A DNA stretch of 64,000 bases from Pseudoxanthomonas sp. CF385 (lineage in GTDB: Bacteria > Pseudomonadota > Gammaproteobacteria > Xanthomonadales > Xanthomonadaceae): the NCBI RefSeq assembly GCF_900104255.1, contig NZ_FNKZ01000001.1:576001-640000 (forward strand), in the 5' to 3' direction. The notes under the pieces were generated by a model. That model was not told the DNA's origin and ran no database searches. It worked only from the letters and a program-made list of their open reading frames with translations. Positions 49,883 through 59,591 of the stretch are shown piece after piece. The position numbers were made by a program, and so were the translations under genes. Numbering within the stretch: the first letter of the stretch is position 1; each line of letters starts with the position of its first letter.

Positions 49883-50664
49883 TGCGCCTTCACCGCCATC
49901 GCCGGCAGGCCGCCGCTGGCGAGCTTCTGCTTGGCTTCGGCCAGTTCGCTCGCGGTGCCGTACGGGCCCATGCGCACGCGGTACACCGTCTTGCCGTTGA
50001 TCTGCGCCGATTCGACGCGCGCGCTCAGGCCAAGCATGGCGATCTTCGCCTTCGTCGCCTCGGCATCGCCGGACGCGCCGAACGCACCGGCCTGCAGGAT
50101 GTAGCGGGCACCGGTGTCCGCGCTCGCCACGGTCGCGGCCGGCTTGGGCGCCGGCGCGGCATCGGTAGCGCGCGGGGCGTCCGCCGTGGCGCGCGGCGCC
50201 GGTGTTTCGTCGATCGGTGCCGGTTGCGCGGCGTCATTGCTGGCCGAGGTCGGCACGGTGGCCGGCGACTGGCCATTCAAGGCCGCACGCGCCTTGCGGG
50301 CCTCTTCCTCGCGCGCGCTGGCGGCGAGTTCGGCGTCCGACATCTGCACTTCCTTGCCAGGCAGCAGGGTGTAGAAGTCGTACTGCGTCTCCTTGCCGGC
50401 ATCGCCTGCCGCAGGCGATGCGGCGGTGTCGGCGACCGGTGCGTCGGGCACCACGGCTTCCACGTCCGCGCTGTCGATCGGCGCGGGCTGCGCATCCGGA
50501 TTGGGCTGCGGCCGGAAGAAACCATCGCCGTCCTTCTTGCCCAGGCCGGGGACGATGAAATACACCGCCAGGCCGATGAGCAGGCCCAGGACCAGCCACA
50601 CCCAGGCGGGTGTCGCGTGACCGGAATTGCGCGTGGCCTGGTTCTTGCCGCGTCTTGCTGCCAT
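49879..50664 (-). CDS. SPOR-domain inner-membrane protein (FtsN-like)
   Basis: A 261-residue protein with a short basic cytoplasmic tail (MAARRGKNQATRNSGH), one membrane helix (PAWVWLVLGLLIGLAVYFIVPGL, about 19-41), a low-complexity Ala/Pro/Asp linker (about 45-185) and a C-terminal SPOR domain (about 188-261; RYILQAGAFGASGDAEATKAKIAMLGL, VYRVRMGPYGTASELAEAKQKL). SPOR domains bind denuded septal peptidoglycan; proteins in this layout downstream of argS are the FtsN-like members in Xanthomonads. Starts 15 bases after the argS stop. Confidence 0.87.
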   Translation of the reverse strand: MAARRGKNQATRNSGHATPAWVWLVLGLLIGLAVYFIVPGLGKKDGDGFFRPQPNPDAQPAPIDSADVEAVVPDAPVADTAASPAAGDAGKETQYDFYTLLPGKEVQMSDAELAASAREEEARKARAALNGQSPATVPTSASNDAAQPAPIDETPAPRATADAPRATDAAPAPKPAATVASADTGARYILQAGAFGASGDAEATKAKIAMLGLSARVESAQINGKTVYRVRMGPYGTASELAEAKQKLASGGLPAMAVKAQ

Positions 50665-50679
50665 GTACTGCTTCTCCGC

Positions 50680-52368
50680 TTACATCTTTTCGGGCGCGCT
50701 CACGCCCAACAGGTCCAGTCCGTTGGCCAGCGCCTGGCGCACCGCCAGGGCCAGGGCCAGCCGCGCATCGCGCGCCGCGGCCTCGTCCACCAGCACCGGC
50801 GTGCCGGCGTACCACGTGTGGAAAGCATAGGCCAACTCGCGCAGGTATTGCGCCACGACGTGCGGCTCCAGCGACTCGCCGGCGGCTTCCACCACTTCCG
50901 GGTACCGCGACAGTTCCACCATCAGCTGCAGCGACGTGTCGTCGCCCAGAAGCGCCAGGTTCGCCAAGCCGTTGGCCGCATCGTAGGCGTAACCCTTCTC
51001 GCCGGCCTGGCGCAGCAGGCTGCACACGCGGGCGTGTGCGTACTGCACGTAGAACACCGGGTTGTCGTTGCTCTGCTGGCGGGCCAGATCGATGTCGAAC
51101 GTCAGCTGCGAATCCGGCTTGCGCGCGATCAGGAACCAGCGCGTCGCGTCGGCGCTGGTTTCCTCGATCAGGTCGCGCAGGGTGAAGTAGCTGCCGGCGC
51201 GCTTGGACAGCTTCACTTCCTCGCCGCCGCGCATCACCGTGACCATCTGGTGCAGCACGTACTCCGGATAACCCTGCGGTATGCCTTCGCCCAGCGCCTG
51301 CAGGCCGGCCTTCACGCGGGCCAGCGAGCCGTGATGGTCGGCGCCCAGTTCGGTGATCGCGCGCTCGTAGCCGCGCTGCCACTTCGACAGGTGGTAGGCC
51401 ACGTCCGGCACGAAGTAGGTGTAGCTGCCGTCGGACTTGCGCATCACGCGGTCCTTGTCGTCGCCGAAGTCGGTCGACTTCAGCCACAGCGCGCCACCCT
51501 CTTCGTACGTGTGGCCGGAGGCGACCAGCTTGCGCACGGTCTCCTCGACCTTCTGGTCGGCGTACAGCGAGCTCTCCAGGAAGTAGCGGTCGAACGAGAC
51601 GCCGAAGGCGGCCAGGTCCAGGTTCTGCTCGCGGCGCAGGTAGGCCACCGCGAAGCGGCGGATGGCGTCGAGATCCTGCGGATCCTTTTCGCCGGTGACG
51701 ACGTGGCCTTCCACCTCGACCGAGTCGCCGGCGAGGTACGCCTGCGCCACGTCGGCGATGTAGTCGCCGCGATAGCCGTCTTCCGGCCAGCCCTCGCCAT
51801 CCGGCGCCAGACCGTGCGCGCGCGCCTGGGTGGACTTGGCCAGGTTGTCGATCTGCACGCCGGCGTCGTTGTAGTAGAACTCGCGCTGGGCGTTCCAGCC
51901 ATTGGCCGCAAGCACGCGGGCGATGCAGTCGCCGATCGCGCCGGCGCGGCCGTGGCCGACGTGCAGCGGGCCGGTCGGGTTGGCCGATACGTATTCCACG
52001 CCGACCGTGCGGCCCTGGCCGCTTTCGTTGCGGCCGTATGCGGCGCCCTGCGCCAGCGCCGTGGCCACTTCGCGCTGGTAGGCGCCGGGGCTGAGGTGGA
52101 AATTGATGAAGCCGGGGCCGGCGATGTCGACCTTCGCGACCTCGTCGTTGGCGGGCAGCGCATCGACGAGCGCGGTGGCGATCGCGCGCGGATTGCTGCG
52201 CGCCGCCTTGGCCAGCAGCATGGCCGCATTGGTGGCGAAGTCGCCGTGTTCGCGGGTCTTGGGGCGCTCGACCACGAAATCGGGCGTGGCGGCATCGGCC
52301 GGCAGGGTGCCGGCGGAGCGCAGGGCGTCGATGCCCTGGGCGATCAAGGCGCGGAGGGAAGCTTTCAC
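50680..52368 (-). CDS. argS: Arginine--tRNA ligase
   Basis: A 562-residue class I synthetase. HIGH is present as [15 protein letters not shown] (about residue 125), and the KMSKS loop takes the degenerate form [13 protein letters not shown] usual for ArgRS. The N-terminal Add1 domain (tRNA D-loop recognition) and the C-terminal DALR helices ([14 protein letters not shown]) are visible. The length is in the normal range. It heads the leftward unit argS-SPOR-membrane protein. Confidence 0.96.
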   Translation of the reverse strand: MKASLRALIAQGIDALRSAGTLPADAATPDFVVERPKTREHGDFATNAAMLLAKAARSNPRAIATALVDALPANDEVAKVDIAGPGFINFHLSPGAYQREVATALAQGAAYGRNESGQGRTVGVEYVSANPTGPLHVGHGRAGAIGDCIARVLAANGWNAQREFYYNDAGVQIDNLAKSTQARAHGLAPDGEGWPEDGYRGDYIADVAQAYLAGDSVEVEGHVVTGEKDPQDLDAIRRFAVAYLRREQNLDLAAFGVSFDRYFLESSLYADQKVEETVRKLVASGHTYEEGGALWLKSTDFGDDKDRVMRKSDGSYTYFVPDVAYHLSKWQRGYERAITELGADHHGSLARVKAGLQALGEGIPQGYPEYVLHQMVTVMRGGEEVKLSKRAGSYFTLRDLIEETSADATRWFLIARKPDSQLTFDIDLARQQSNDNPVFYVQYAHARVCSLLRQAGEKGYAYDAANGLANLALLGDDTSLQLMVELSRYPEVVEAAGESLEPHVVAQYLRELAYAFHTWYAGTPVLVDEAAARDARLALALAVRQALANGLDLLGVSAPEKM

Positions 52369-52469
52369 GGAAGGCCGTCGTGTTGCGTGGGAACCGCCTA
52401 TTCTAGGTTTTCCCGGCGTAGACGTGGGCTGCGGCTGGTTCAGCTGGGCCCTCGCCGGGCCACGCTACC

Positions 52470-53144
52470 TCACACCCAACCGCGTGCTGCCATCGACTGG
52501 GGCGGCCCGTCGCCGACGATGAAGTGATCCAGCAGGCGGACGTCCACCAGGGCCAGCGCCTGCTTCAGGCGCTGGGTCACCGCCCGGTCGGCGGCGGAGG
52601 GCTCGGCGCACCCCGACGGGTGGTTGTGCCCGACGATCAGGGCGGAGGCGTTGAACGCGAGCGCACGACGGGCGACCTCGCGTGGGTGGACCTCTGCGCT
52701 GTCCACGGAACCGTGGAAGAGCTCTTCGAAAGCCAGGACCCGATGGCGGGTGTCGAGGAACAGGGCCGCGAAGACCTCGTGGCGCCGCCCGCGGAGCCGC
52801 TGGGCGAAGTAGCGCCCGGCCGCAGACGGATCGCCGATGGCCTCCCCGCGTTCCAGCGTGGCCAGCAGCAGGCGGTTCGCCAGTTCCAGCGCGGCGGCGA
52901 GGGCGCAGGCCCGCGCGGGGCCCACGGCGGGCAGCGCGAGAAGGTCTGCCGCGGGGCGCTCCAGCAGGGTACGGAGCGGACCATGGGCCGTGAGCAGTTC
53001 GCGGGCGGTCGCCACCGCGTCGCGGCCGCGCAGTCCGGAACCGAGGAACAGCGCGAGCAGTTCCGCATCGCTGAGCGCGCTGGCGCCCCGGCTCAGCAGC
53101 TTCTCGCGGGGACGCTCGTCGGGTGGCCAGTCTCGGATCTGCAT
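52470..53144 (-). CDS. radC: RadC-family JAMM/MPN protein
   Basis: A 224-residue protein with an N-terminal helix-hairpin-helix part (ALSDAELLALFLGSGLRGRDAVATARELL, LPAVGPARACAL) and a C-terminal JAMM metal site, EVHPREVARRALAFNASALIVGHNHPSG...D (H-x-H-P-S-G-x7-D pattern). Its long-assumed DNA repair role is weakly supported experimentally; it may be a metallo-nuclease or isopeptidase-like enzyme. The ATG at 53144 gives the standard MQIRDWP start. Divergent from coaBC. Confidence 0.93.
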   Translation of the reverse strand: MQIRDWPPDERPREKLLSRGASALSDAELLALFLGSGLRGRDAVATARELLTAHGPLRTLLERPAADLLALPAVGPARACALAAALELANRLLLATLERGEAIGDPSAAGRYFAQRLRGRRHEVFAALFLDTRHRVLAFEELFHGSVDSAEVHPREVARRALAFNASALIVGHNHPSGCAEPSAADRAVTQRLKQALALVDVRLLDHFIVGDGPPQSMAARGWV

Positions 53145-53241
53145 GGCGGCAGCATCGCCTGCGCGCACGACCGGGATGCATCGGGCATCACGGGGTGTTC
53201 GGTTAAGCTAATCGCCTGAATCGACGTAGGAATGGGCCGAC

Positions 53242-54471
53242 GTGAGCGGAGCGGACAAGACACCGGGTCTGGCGGGGCAACGCCTGTTGTTGTGCGTGGG
53301 GGGCGGCATCGCCGCCTACAAGGCGCTGGAACTGGTGCGCCGACTGCGCGAGGCGGGTGCCGAGGTGCAGGTCGCGATGACGGCCGGCGCCCAGCAGTTC
53401 GTCACGCCGCTCAGCTTCCAGGCTCTGTCGGGCCATGTCACCCGCACCACCCTGTGGGACAGCGCAGCGGAGCAGGCGATGGGCCACATCGAACTGGCCC
53501 GCTGGGCGGACCGCGTCATCGTCGCCCCCGCCACCGCCGACCTTATGGCGCGGCTGGCGCATGGCCTGGCCGATGACCTGGTCACCACGCTGTGCCTGGC
53601 GACCACCGCGCCGCTCACGCTGGCGCCGGCGATGAACCACCGCATGTGGCAGCACCCGGCCACCCAGGCCAATCTCGCCACGTTGCGGGAGCGGGGCGTG
53701 CAGGTCGTGGGCCCGAACGACGGCCCGCTGGCCGAAGGCGAATCCGGTCCCGGTCGGCTCGCGGAACCCGAAGAGATCGTGGCGGCGCTGGCAGGGGCGC
53801 CAGGCGCCGTGGCGGCCGGTCCGCAGGATCTGGCCGGGCTGGCCGTCGTGGTCAGCGCTGGCCCGACCTACGAAGACCTGGACCCGGTGCGCTATCTGGG
53901 CAACCGCAGCAGCGGCAAGATGGGCTTCGCGGTGGCCGCCAGCGCCGCCCAGCGCGGCGCGCGCGTCACCCTGGTCGCAGGTCCCGTGCACCTGCCCACG
54001 CCTGCGGGCGTGACCCGCGTCGACGTTCGTTCGGCGGCGCAGATGCATGACGCGGTGTTCGCCGCGCTGCCCGCGGACATCTACATCGGGGCCGCGGCCG
54101 TGGCCGACTACACGCCGCGCGAGCCGGCGGCCAACAAGATCAAGAAGTCCAGCGAATCGCTGGCGCTGGACCTGGTGCGCACGCCCGACATCCTCGCCCA
54201 GGTCGCCGCCCAGACGCAGGCGCTGAAACTGGTGGTCGGTTTCGCCGCCGAGACCAACAACGTGGCGGAGTACGCCCGCAAGAAGCTGGAAGCCAAGCGG
54301 CTGGACATGATCGTGGCCAACCGCGTGGGCATCGCCGATGGCGGCTTCGAGAGCGACCAGAACGCGATGACCGCGTACTGGAAGGACGGCGAACGCAGCT
54401 TCGCGACCGCCCCGAAGACCCGCCTGGCCGACGAACTGATCGATCTGATCGTGGAGCGATTGAACGCATGA
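53242..54471 (+). CDS. coaBC: Bifunctional phosphopantothenoylcysteine decarboxylase / phosphopantothenate--cysteine ligase
   Basis: A 409-residue enzyme of CoA biosynthesis. The N-terminal CoaC flavoprotein (about 1-190) has [18 protein letters not shown], a catalytic His in the GHI segment ([12 protein letters not shown]), [17 protein letters not shown] and the [21 protein letters not shown] flap. The C-terminal CoaB ligase (about 195-409) has [28 protein letters not shown] and the CTP-site loop ANKIKKS. Start codon GTG at 53242. The last bases overlap the dut start (ATGA). Confidence 0.96.
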   Translation: MSGADKTPGLAGQRLLLCVGGGIAAYKALELVRRLREAGAEVQVAMTAGAQQFVTPLSFQALSGHVTRTTLWDSAAEQAMGHIELARWADRVIVAPATADLMARLAHGLADDLVTTLCLATTAPLTLAPAMNHRMWQHPATQANLATLRERGVQVVGPNDGPLAEGESGPGRLAEPEEIVAALAGAPGAVAAGPQDLAGLAVVVSAGPTYEDLDPVRYLGNRSSGKMGFAVAASAAQRGARVTLVAGPVHLPTPAGVTRVDVRSAAQMHDAVFAALPADIYIGAAAVADYTPREPAANKIKKSSESLALDLVRTPDILAQVAAQTQALKLVVGFAAETNNVAEYARKKLEAKRLDMIVANRVGIADGGFESDQNAMTAYWKDGERSFATAPKTRLADELIDLIVERLNA

Positions 54472-54932
54472 GCGCACCCCGCGCGGTGGAAGTGAAACTG
54501 CTGGATCCCCGTTTCGGCGACGAGTGGCCGCTGCCGGCCTATGCCACCGAAGCCAGTGCGGGCATGGACCTGCGCGCCGCGCTGGACGCGCCGCTGGTGC
54601 TGGAGCCCGGCGATGCCGCCCTGGTACCGAGCGGGATCGCCCTGCACCTGGGCGACCCCCACCTGTGCGCCGTAGTGCTGCCGCGCTCCGGCCTGGGCCA
54701 TCGCCACGGGATCGTGCTCGGCAACGGCACCGGCCTGATCGACGCCGACTACCAGGGCCCCCTGCTGATCAGCGTATGGAACCGGGGCCACGAAGCCTTC
54801 ACCATCCAGCCCGGCGACCGCATCGCCCAGGTCATGGTGCTGCCGGTCGTGCGCGTGGCGCTCCAGGTGGTGGATACTTTCGCCGACAGCGCACGGGGGA
54901 CGGGTGGCTTCGGCCACACCGGCGTGCGATGA
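54468..54932 (+). CDS. dut: Deoxyuridine 5'-triphosphate nucleotidohydrolase
   Basis: A 154-residue homotrimeric dUTPase that makes dUMP and removes dUTP from the pool. Motifs in order: [11 protein letters not shown] (1), [28 protein letters not shown] (2 and 3), [19 protein letters not shown] (4) and a C-terminal [10 protein letters not shown] (5, the flexible lid). Overlaps coaBC by four bases and is followed by algC after 14 bases, so the three form one operon, the same order as in Pseudomonas. Confidence 0.97.
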   Translation: MSAPRAVEVKLLDPRFGDEWPLPAYATEASAGMDLRAALDAPLVLEPGDAALVPSGIALHLGDPHLCAVVLPRSGLGHRHGIVLGNGTGLIDADYQGPLLISVWNRGHEAFTIQPGDRIAQVMVLPVVRVALQVVDTFADSARGTGGFGHTGVR

Positions 54933-54946
54933 CAGGGGATAAACCG

Positions 54947-57277
54947 ATGAACGCAACGAACGAGCGCCGTGCGCGCATGCCCGTGGGCGACCTGCAGCGT
55001 GCGCTGCCGATGTTGGCCCTGCTGCTGATCCTGCTGGCCGGCCTGCTGGGCTGGAGCGGGGTCAGGCAGTGGCGCGAAGCCGGCCTGCTGACCGACATGG
55101 AGCGCGCTCGCGATGCGGCGGTGGTCGCCGTGCAGGGCGAGTACGACACGCTGAGCAAGGAGCTGGCCCGACGCCTGGCCTCCGAACCGGTCAAGGCAGC
55201 GCTGGCCGCCGGCGACACGGCGGCCGCGACGGCGGCATTGCGCGAAGGCTGGGCCGGCGTCGAAGCGATCGAGATCCTCGACGCCAACCTGGACGCCGCG
55301 TACCAAGACGCATCGGCATTTGGGTACAGCAAACTCGCGCTGCTCGAGGCCGCGATGCAGGGCGACCAGGTGGCGGCGCGCGTGCTGAAAGATGGCAAGG
55401 CGACCGTGTTCGGCCTGGCGGCCGCCGTGCCGCAGGGCGTGGTGTACGTGCGGTTGCCGTTGGCGCAGTTGGCGTCGGGCTTCGATGCGGTGCAGGCGCC
55501 GCCGGGGGGCTACCTGGCCTTGCGCCAGGGCGCGTTCAGCGTGCGCGAGCGCGGCAACAGCAGTCTGCAGGATGCGGCCGAACGCATGGCCCACGCCGTC
55601 GGCAAGACCGGGCTGCGGGTAGCGACGGCCGTGCCGGACAGTGAGCCGGGCCCGTTGGGCCTGGGAGCGATTCCCGCCATGGTGGTCGCCGGCCTGCTGG
55701 GCCTCCTCGCGATCGTGGCGCTGCTGGTGGCGCGCGGCGGGATTCGCCTGCCGGCGTTGGGCAAGAAGAAAACGGAAAGCTTCGACGGCGACGAGCCCAC
55801 GCTGGGCGAAGCGCTGCTGCGCGAACCGCCGCCGATGCCCGTGGCGGCGCGCGAGGCGGTCGAGCGCGATGAGGGCACGCGACCTGCCCGGACCGCTGTG
55901 GAGGTCGACCCGGGTATCTTCCGCGCCTACGACATCCGCGGGATCGTGGGCAAGACGCTCAGCATCGAGGTGGCCGAACTGATCGGCCTGGCGATCGGTT
56001 CCGTCATGCGCGACGAAGACCTGGCCGACATCGTCGTCGGCCGTGACGGACGCCTGTCCGGTCCCGATCTGGTCGGTGGCCTCATCAGCGGCCTGCGCAA
56101 GGCCGGCCGCAACGTCATCGACATCGGCCTGGCGCCGACGCCGGTGGCCTACTTCGGCGCCTACCACCTGCGGGCGGGCAGCTGCGTCGCACTGACCGGC
56201 AGCCATAACCCGCCGGACTACAACGGTTTCAAGATCGTGGTCGGCGGGCAGACGCTGTCGGGCGATGCCATCACCGATCTCTACGAGCGCATCCGCGACA
56301 ACCGCCTGTACGTCGCCAACGTGCCCGGCGACCTGCAGCAGCGCGACATCTCCTCCGACTACATCCAGCGCATCGCCGACGACGTGCAGCTGGAGCGGCC
56401 GCTGAAGGTGGTCGTGGACGCCGGCAACGGCGTCGCCGGCGACATCGCGCCGCAGTTGCTGGAAGCCATCGGCGCCGAAGTGATCCCGCTCTACTGCGAA
56501 GTCGACGGCACGTTCCCGAACCACCATCCGGACCCGAGCGAGCCGCACAACCTGGAAGACCTGATCCAGACCGTGAAGCGGTTCGACGCCGACATCGGCC
56601 TGGCGTTCGACGGCGACGGCGACCGCCTGGGCGTGGTGACGCGGGAGGGCGCGGTGATCTTCCCGGACCGCCTGCTGATGCTGTTCGCGGCCGACGTGCT
56701 GGAGCGCAATCCCGGTGCCCTGATCATCTACGACGTGAAGTGCACCGGAAAGCTGCAGGGGTGGGTGCTCCGCCATGGCGGTACGCCGATGATGTGGAAG
56801 ACGGGGCACTCGCTGATCAAGGCCAAGATGCGCGAGAGCGGCGCCGAGCTGGCCGGCGAGATGAGCGGCCACTTCTTCTTCCAGGAGCGCTGGTACGGGT
56901 TCGACGACGGACTGTATTCGGCCGCCCGCCTGCTGGAGATCCTGGCGAACCGGTCCGAGCCGCCGTCCGAGGTCCTCGCAGCGTTGCCCGACGGCGTGTC
57001 GACGCCGGAGATCAAGGTCGATGTCGTCGAAGGCACGCCGCACGAGATCGTGGCGCGTTTCGTCGATGGCGCGGAGTTCGAGGGTGCGCGGCTGTCGACG
57101 ATCGACGGCCTGCGCGCCGATTGGGACGATGGCTGGGGCCTGGTGCGTGCGTCGAACACCACGCCTATCCTCGTGCTCCGCTTCGAGGCCGACAACACCG
57201 AGGCGCTGGAGCGCATCAAGACGGAGTTCCGCACGCGCCTGCAGGGACTCGCGCCGGAACTGAAGATGACGTTCTGA
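54947..57277 (+). CDS. algC: Membrane-anchored phosphomannomutase/phosphoglucomutase
   Basis: A 776-residue hexose-phosphate mutase supplying Man-1-P and Glc-1-P for exopolysaccharide and LPS. An N-terminal region of about 320 residues has two membrane helices (PMLALLLILLAGLLGWSGV, about 21-39; MVVAGLLGLLAIVALLVA, about 243-260) flanking a periplasmic segment. The catalytic part (about 321-776) has the phosphoserine loop TGSHNPPDYNGF, the Mg loop FDGDGDRLG (about 553) and the sugar-binding GEMSGHFFF. The long N-terminus matches the form of AlgC encoded next to dut-coaBC in Pseudomonas, not the shorter XanA. AGGGGA precedes the ATG at 54947; ATG 54929 is an alternative. Confidence 0.93.
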   Translation: MNATNERRARMPVGDLQRALPMLALLLILLAGLLGWSGVRQWREAGLLTDMERARDAAVVAVQGEYDTLSKELARRLASEPVKAALAAGDTAAATAALREGWAGVEAIEILDANLDAAYQDASAFGYSKLALLEAAMQGDQVAARVLKDGKATVFGLAAAVPQGVVYVRLPLAQLASGFDAVQAPPGGYLALRQGAFSVRERGNSSLQDAAERMAHAVGKTGLRVATAVPDSEPGPLGLGAIPAMVVAGLLGLLAIVALLVARGGIRLPALGKKKTESFDGDEPTLGEALLREPPPMPVAAREAVERDEGTRPARTAVEVDPGIFRAYDIRGIVGKTLSIEVAELIGLAIGSVMRDEDLADIVVGRDGRLSGPDLVGGLISGLRKAGRNVIDIGLAPTPVAYFGAYHLRAGSCVALTGSHNPPDYNGFKIVVGGQTLSGDAITDLYERIRDNRLYVANVPGDLQQRDISSDYIQRIADDVQLERPLKVVVDAGNGVAGDIAPQLLEAIGAEVIPLYCEVDGTFPNHHPDPSEPHNLEDLIQTVKRFDADIGLAFDGDGDRLGVVTREGAVIFPDRLLMLFAADVLERNPGALIIYDVKCTGKLQGWVLRHGGTPMMWKTGHSLIKAKMRESGAELAGEMSGHFFFQERWYGFDDGLYSAARLLEILANRSEPPSEVLAALPDGVSTPEIKVDVVEGTPHEIVARFVDGAEFEGARLSTIDGLRADWDDGWGLVRASNTTPILVLRFEADNTEALERIKTEFRTRLQGLAPELKMTF

Positions 57278-57299
57278 GATCCCGCCGGTAGACGGCTAC

Positions 57300-57326
57300 A
57301 CGACGCCGGGCATGTCCCGGCGTCGT
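57300..57326. terminator. Hairpin terminator after algC
   Basis: ACGACGCCGGG (57300-57310) and CCCGGCGTCGT (57316-57326) form a perfect 11-bp stem with loop CATGT, followed by CGTTTGC. It separates the convergent algC and the coiled-coil protein gene. Confidence 0.75.
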
Positions 57327-57337
57327 CGTTTGCGACG

Positions 57338-58018
57338 TCAGTTGCGCGTGGGCGCCGGGGTCTGTCCGGCCGCCTCTTCGACGGCGTCCGGGTTGGTGCC
57401 CTTCATCGCGCGGTACCGCTGCATGATGTCGGTGATCTCCACGTCCAGTTCCGCGCGCTGGGTCTCGAAGCTGTGCTGCAGCCGGCGCGTGCGCACCAGC
57501 TCGGCGTGGCGCTGGCGGATGTTGGCCGCCAGTTCGGCGGTCACGGGGCGCCCGGCCAGTTCCTGGTTGCCCGCGGTCTGCAGCAGGCTGACCAGGCCCT
57601 CGCGCAGGCTGACGGTGTTGTAGCTCGCCGTCCGCACATTGTTGTCGACGATGGCGATGCGTTCGTTGAACACGCGCCGCAGATCGTTCTCGTCGCGATA
57701 GGAAAGCAGCATCGCCGCATCGGTCCGCCTGCGGGTTTCCGCAGCCGCAGCGTCCATCTGCCGCTGCTGGACTTCGATGGCCGCCTGGCTGCGCTCGTCT
57801 TCCGTCATGGCGCGCTCGACGCCACCGGTGCGCAGTCCGCTGGTTGCGCTGATCTCTTCGCGCGCGGCATTGACCGCTTCGGCGGGCAGCGCATCGCTGC
57901 AGACGCGCTGGCCCTTCTCCTGCCAGCAGAAGAGTTTCTTGGCCGGTGCCTTGTCCTGGGCCAGCGCCGTGGGCGCCAACAGGACGAGGGCCAACATCAA
58001 TGGTGTGCGGACAGTCAT
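57338..58018 (-). CDS. Periplasmic coiled-coil protein of unknown function
   Basis: A 226-residue protein with a signal peptide (MTVRTPLMLALVLLAPTALAQ) and a short conserved segment KLFCWQEKGQRVCSDALP (two cysteines, DUF4124-like start). Long charged helices follow (about 70-215) with heptad character (IEVQQRQMDAAAAETRRRTDAAM, RQRHAELVRTRRLQHSFETQRAELDVEITDIMQRYR). I do not know its function; a cell-envelope structural or scaffold role is possible. It is downstream of pyrE in the same direction, 17 bases apart, so probably cotranscribed. Confidence 0.75.
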   Translation of the reverse strand: MTVRTPLMLALVLLAPTALAQDKAPAKKLFCWQEKGQRVCSDALPAEAVNAAREEISATSGLRTGGVERAMTEDERSQAAIEVQQRQMDAAAAETRRRTDAAMLLSYRDENDLRRVFNERIAIVDNNVRTASYNTVSLREGLVSLLQTAGNQELAGRPVTAELAANIRQRHAELVRTRRLQHSFETQRAELDVEITDIMQRYRAMKGTNPDAVEEAAGQTPAPTRN

Positions 58019-58035
58019 GGCAGCCCCCTGCTGCG

Positions 58036-58707
58036 TCAGTCCTGGGTCGCGCTGCCGTAGCGGGCCCGGTAGGCCAGCAGGTCGTCGCGATGGTGGACAA
58101 GGTCGGCGCTTTCACCGGCAAAAGCAAGCAGGTCGTGCAGGCTGGCGACGGCGACGACCGGCACGCCGGTCTCCTCGGACACCGACTGCGCGGCGGAGCG
58201 GCGGAGCCCGCCGGAGGCCGGTTCACCCAGCACTTCCTGGCGGTCCAGCGCGACCACGATGCCCGCGGGCTGCCCGCCACCGGCACGGATCAGGCCCAGC
58301 GCCTCGCGGATGGCGGTGCCGGCGGTGATCACGTCGTCGACGATCAGCACACGCCGGTCTTCCAGCGGTGCGCCGATCAGCAGGCCACCCTCACCGTGGT
58401 CCTTGGCTTCCTTGCGGTTGAAGGCCACCGGCAGGTCGCGGCCCCGGCGGGCGAACTCGCACGCCACCGCGGTCGCCAACGGGATGCCCTTGTACGCCGG
58501 CCCGAACAGCAGGTCGAACTGCAGGCCGGCGTCCTCGACCGCATCGGCATAGCACGTCGCCAGGCCCGCCAGGCGGGCGCCGCTGTCGAAGCGCCCGGCA
58601 TTGAAGAAGTAGGGACTCTGCCGACCCGATTTCAGCGTGAACTGGCCGAAGCGCAGGGCTTGCGCGTGCAGTGCGAGCTGGAGGAAGCGGGAGCGGTGGT
58701 CGGTCAT
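58036..58707 (-). CDS. pyrE: Orotate phosphoribosyltransferase
   Basis: A 223-residue enzyme that joins orotate to PRPP giving OMP in pyrimidine synthesis. The PRPP-binding motif RVLIVDDVITAGTAIREA is complete, and the flexible hood loop FNRKEAKDHGEGG carries the catalytic lysine/histidine. The N-terminal ALRFGQFTLKSGRQSPYFFNAG is the standard orotate-site signature. The length and start match other gammaproteobacterial PyrE. Divergent from the exonuclease III gene. Confidence 0.97.
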   Translation of the reverse strand: MTDHRSRFLQLALHAQALRFGQFTLKSGRQSPYFFNAGRFDSGARLAGLATCYADAVEDAGLQFDLLFGPAYKGIPLATAVACEFARRGRDLPVAFNRKEAKDHGEGGLLIGAPLEDRRVLIVDDVITAGTAIREALGLIRAGGGQPAGIVVALDRQEVLGEPASGGLRRSAAQSVSEETGVPVVAVASLHDLLAFAGESADLVHHRDDLLAYRARYGSATQD

Positions 58708-58820
58708 GGGGGCATGGGCTGAACAGGATGGCGGACAGGATAACCGCCATGGCGTGCAGGTCGCGCGGTGGAGGCGCCGGTTCGGGTACGCTTGCCCGGT
58801 TTCCGACGAACGTAGTGCAC

Positions 58821-59591
58821 ATGCGCATCATCAGCTTCAATGCCAACGGCCTGCGCTCGGCGGCCACCAAGGGCTTCTTCGACTGGTTCGCCGCGCAGCA
58901 CGCCGACGTGTTGTGCGTGCAGGAGACCAAGGCGCAGGAACACCAGCTGGCCGGCCCCGAATTCCTCCCGGCCGGCTACAAGGCCTGGTTCCGCGACGCC
59001 ACGACCAAGAAGGGCTACAGCGGCGTGGCAATCTACGCCAAGCGCGAGCCGGACGAGATCCGCACCGCGCTGGGCTGGCCGGACTTCGACGAGGAAGGGC
59101 GCTACATCGAGGCGCGGTTCGGCGACCTGAGCGTGGTGTCGTTCTACATCCCCTCGGGCTCCTCGGGCGACGAGCGCCAGGGCTTCAAGTTCAAGGTGAT
59201 GGACTGGCTGGCGCCGGTGCTGGACGAATGGCGCCGCAGCGGCCGCCATTACGTGCTGTGCGGCGACTGGAACATCGTGCGCAGCCGGCTGGACATCAAG
59301 AACTGGACCAGCAACCAGAAGAACTCCGGCTGCCTGCCGCCTGAGCGCGACTGGTTGAACGGCATGTGCGTGGACGACAGCGGCTGGGTCGATGCCTACC
59401 GCGTGCTGCACCCGGAAGGCCAGGACTACACCTGGTGGAGCAACCGCGGCGCCGCGCGCGCCAACAACGTGGGATGGCGGATCGACTACCAGTTCGTCAC
59501 GCCCTCGCTGCGCGACCGCCTCACGGCCTGCTCGATCTACCGCGAGCAGCGGTTCTCCGACCACGCGCCCTTCACGGTGGACTACACCTGA
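58821..59591 (+). CDS. xth: Exodeoxyribonuclease III / AP endonuclease
   Basis: A 256-residue Mg-dependent nuclease of base-excision repair. Motifs: MRIISFNANGLRSA (Asn), LCVQETKAQ (metal Glu), GYSGVAIYAK, CGDWNIVRSRLDIKNW (Asp-x-Asn), WRIDYQFVTPSL and the catalytic SDHAPFTVDY. The length is that of the Xth/ExoA class. The open frame extends upstream to 58671, but only the ATG at 58821 gives the family N-terminus. The stop shares one base with the ampG start (TGATG). Confidence 0.95.
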   Translation: MRIISFNANGLRSAATKGFFDWFAAQHADVLCVQETKAQEHQLAGPEFLPAGYKAWFRDATTKKGYSGVAIYAKREPDEIRTALGWPDFDEEGRYIEARFGDLSVVSFYIPSGSSGDERQGFKFKVMDWLAPVLDEWRRSGRHYVLCGDWNIVRSRLDIKNWTSNQKNSGCLPPERDWLNGMCVDDSGWVDAYRVLHPEGQDYTWWSNRGAARANNVGWRIDYQFVTPSLRDRLTACSIYREQRFSDHAPFTVDYT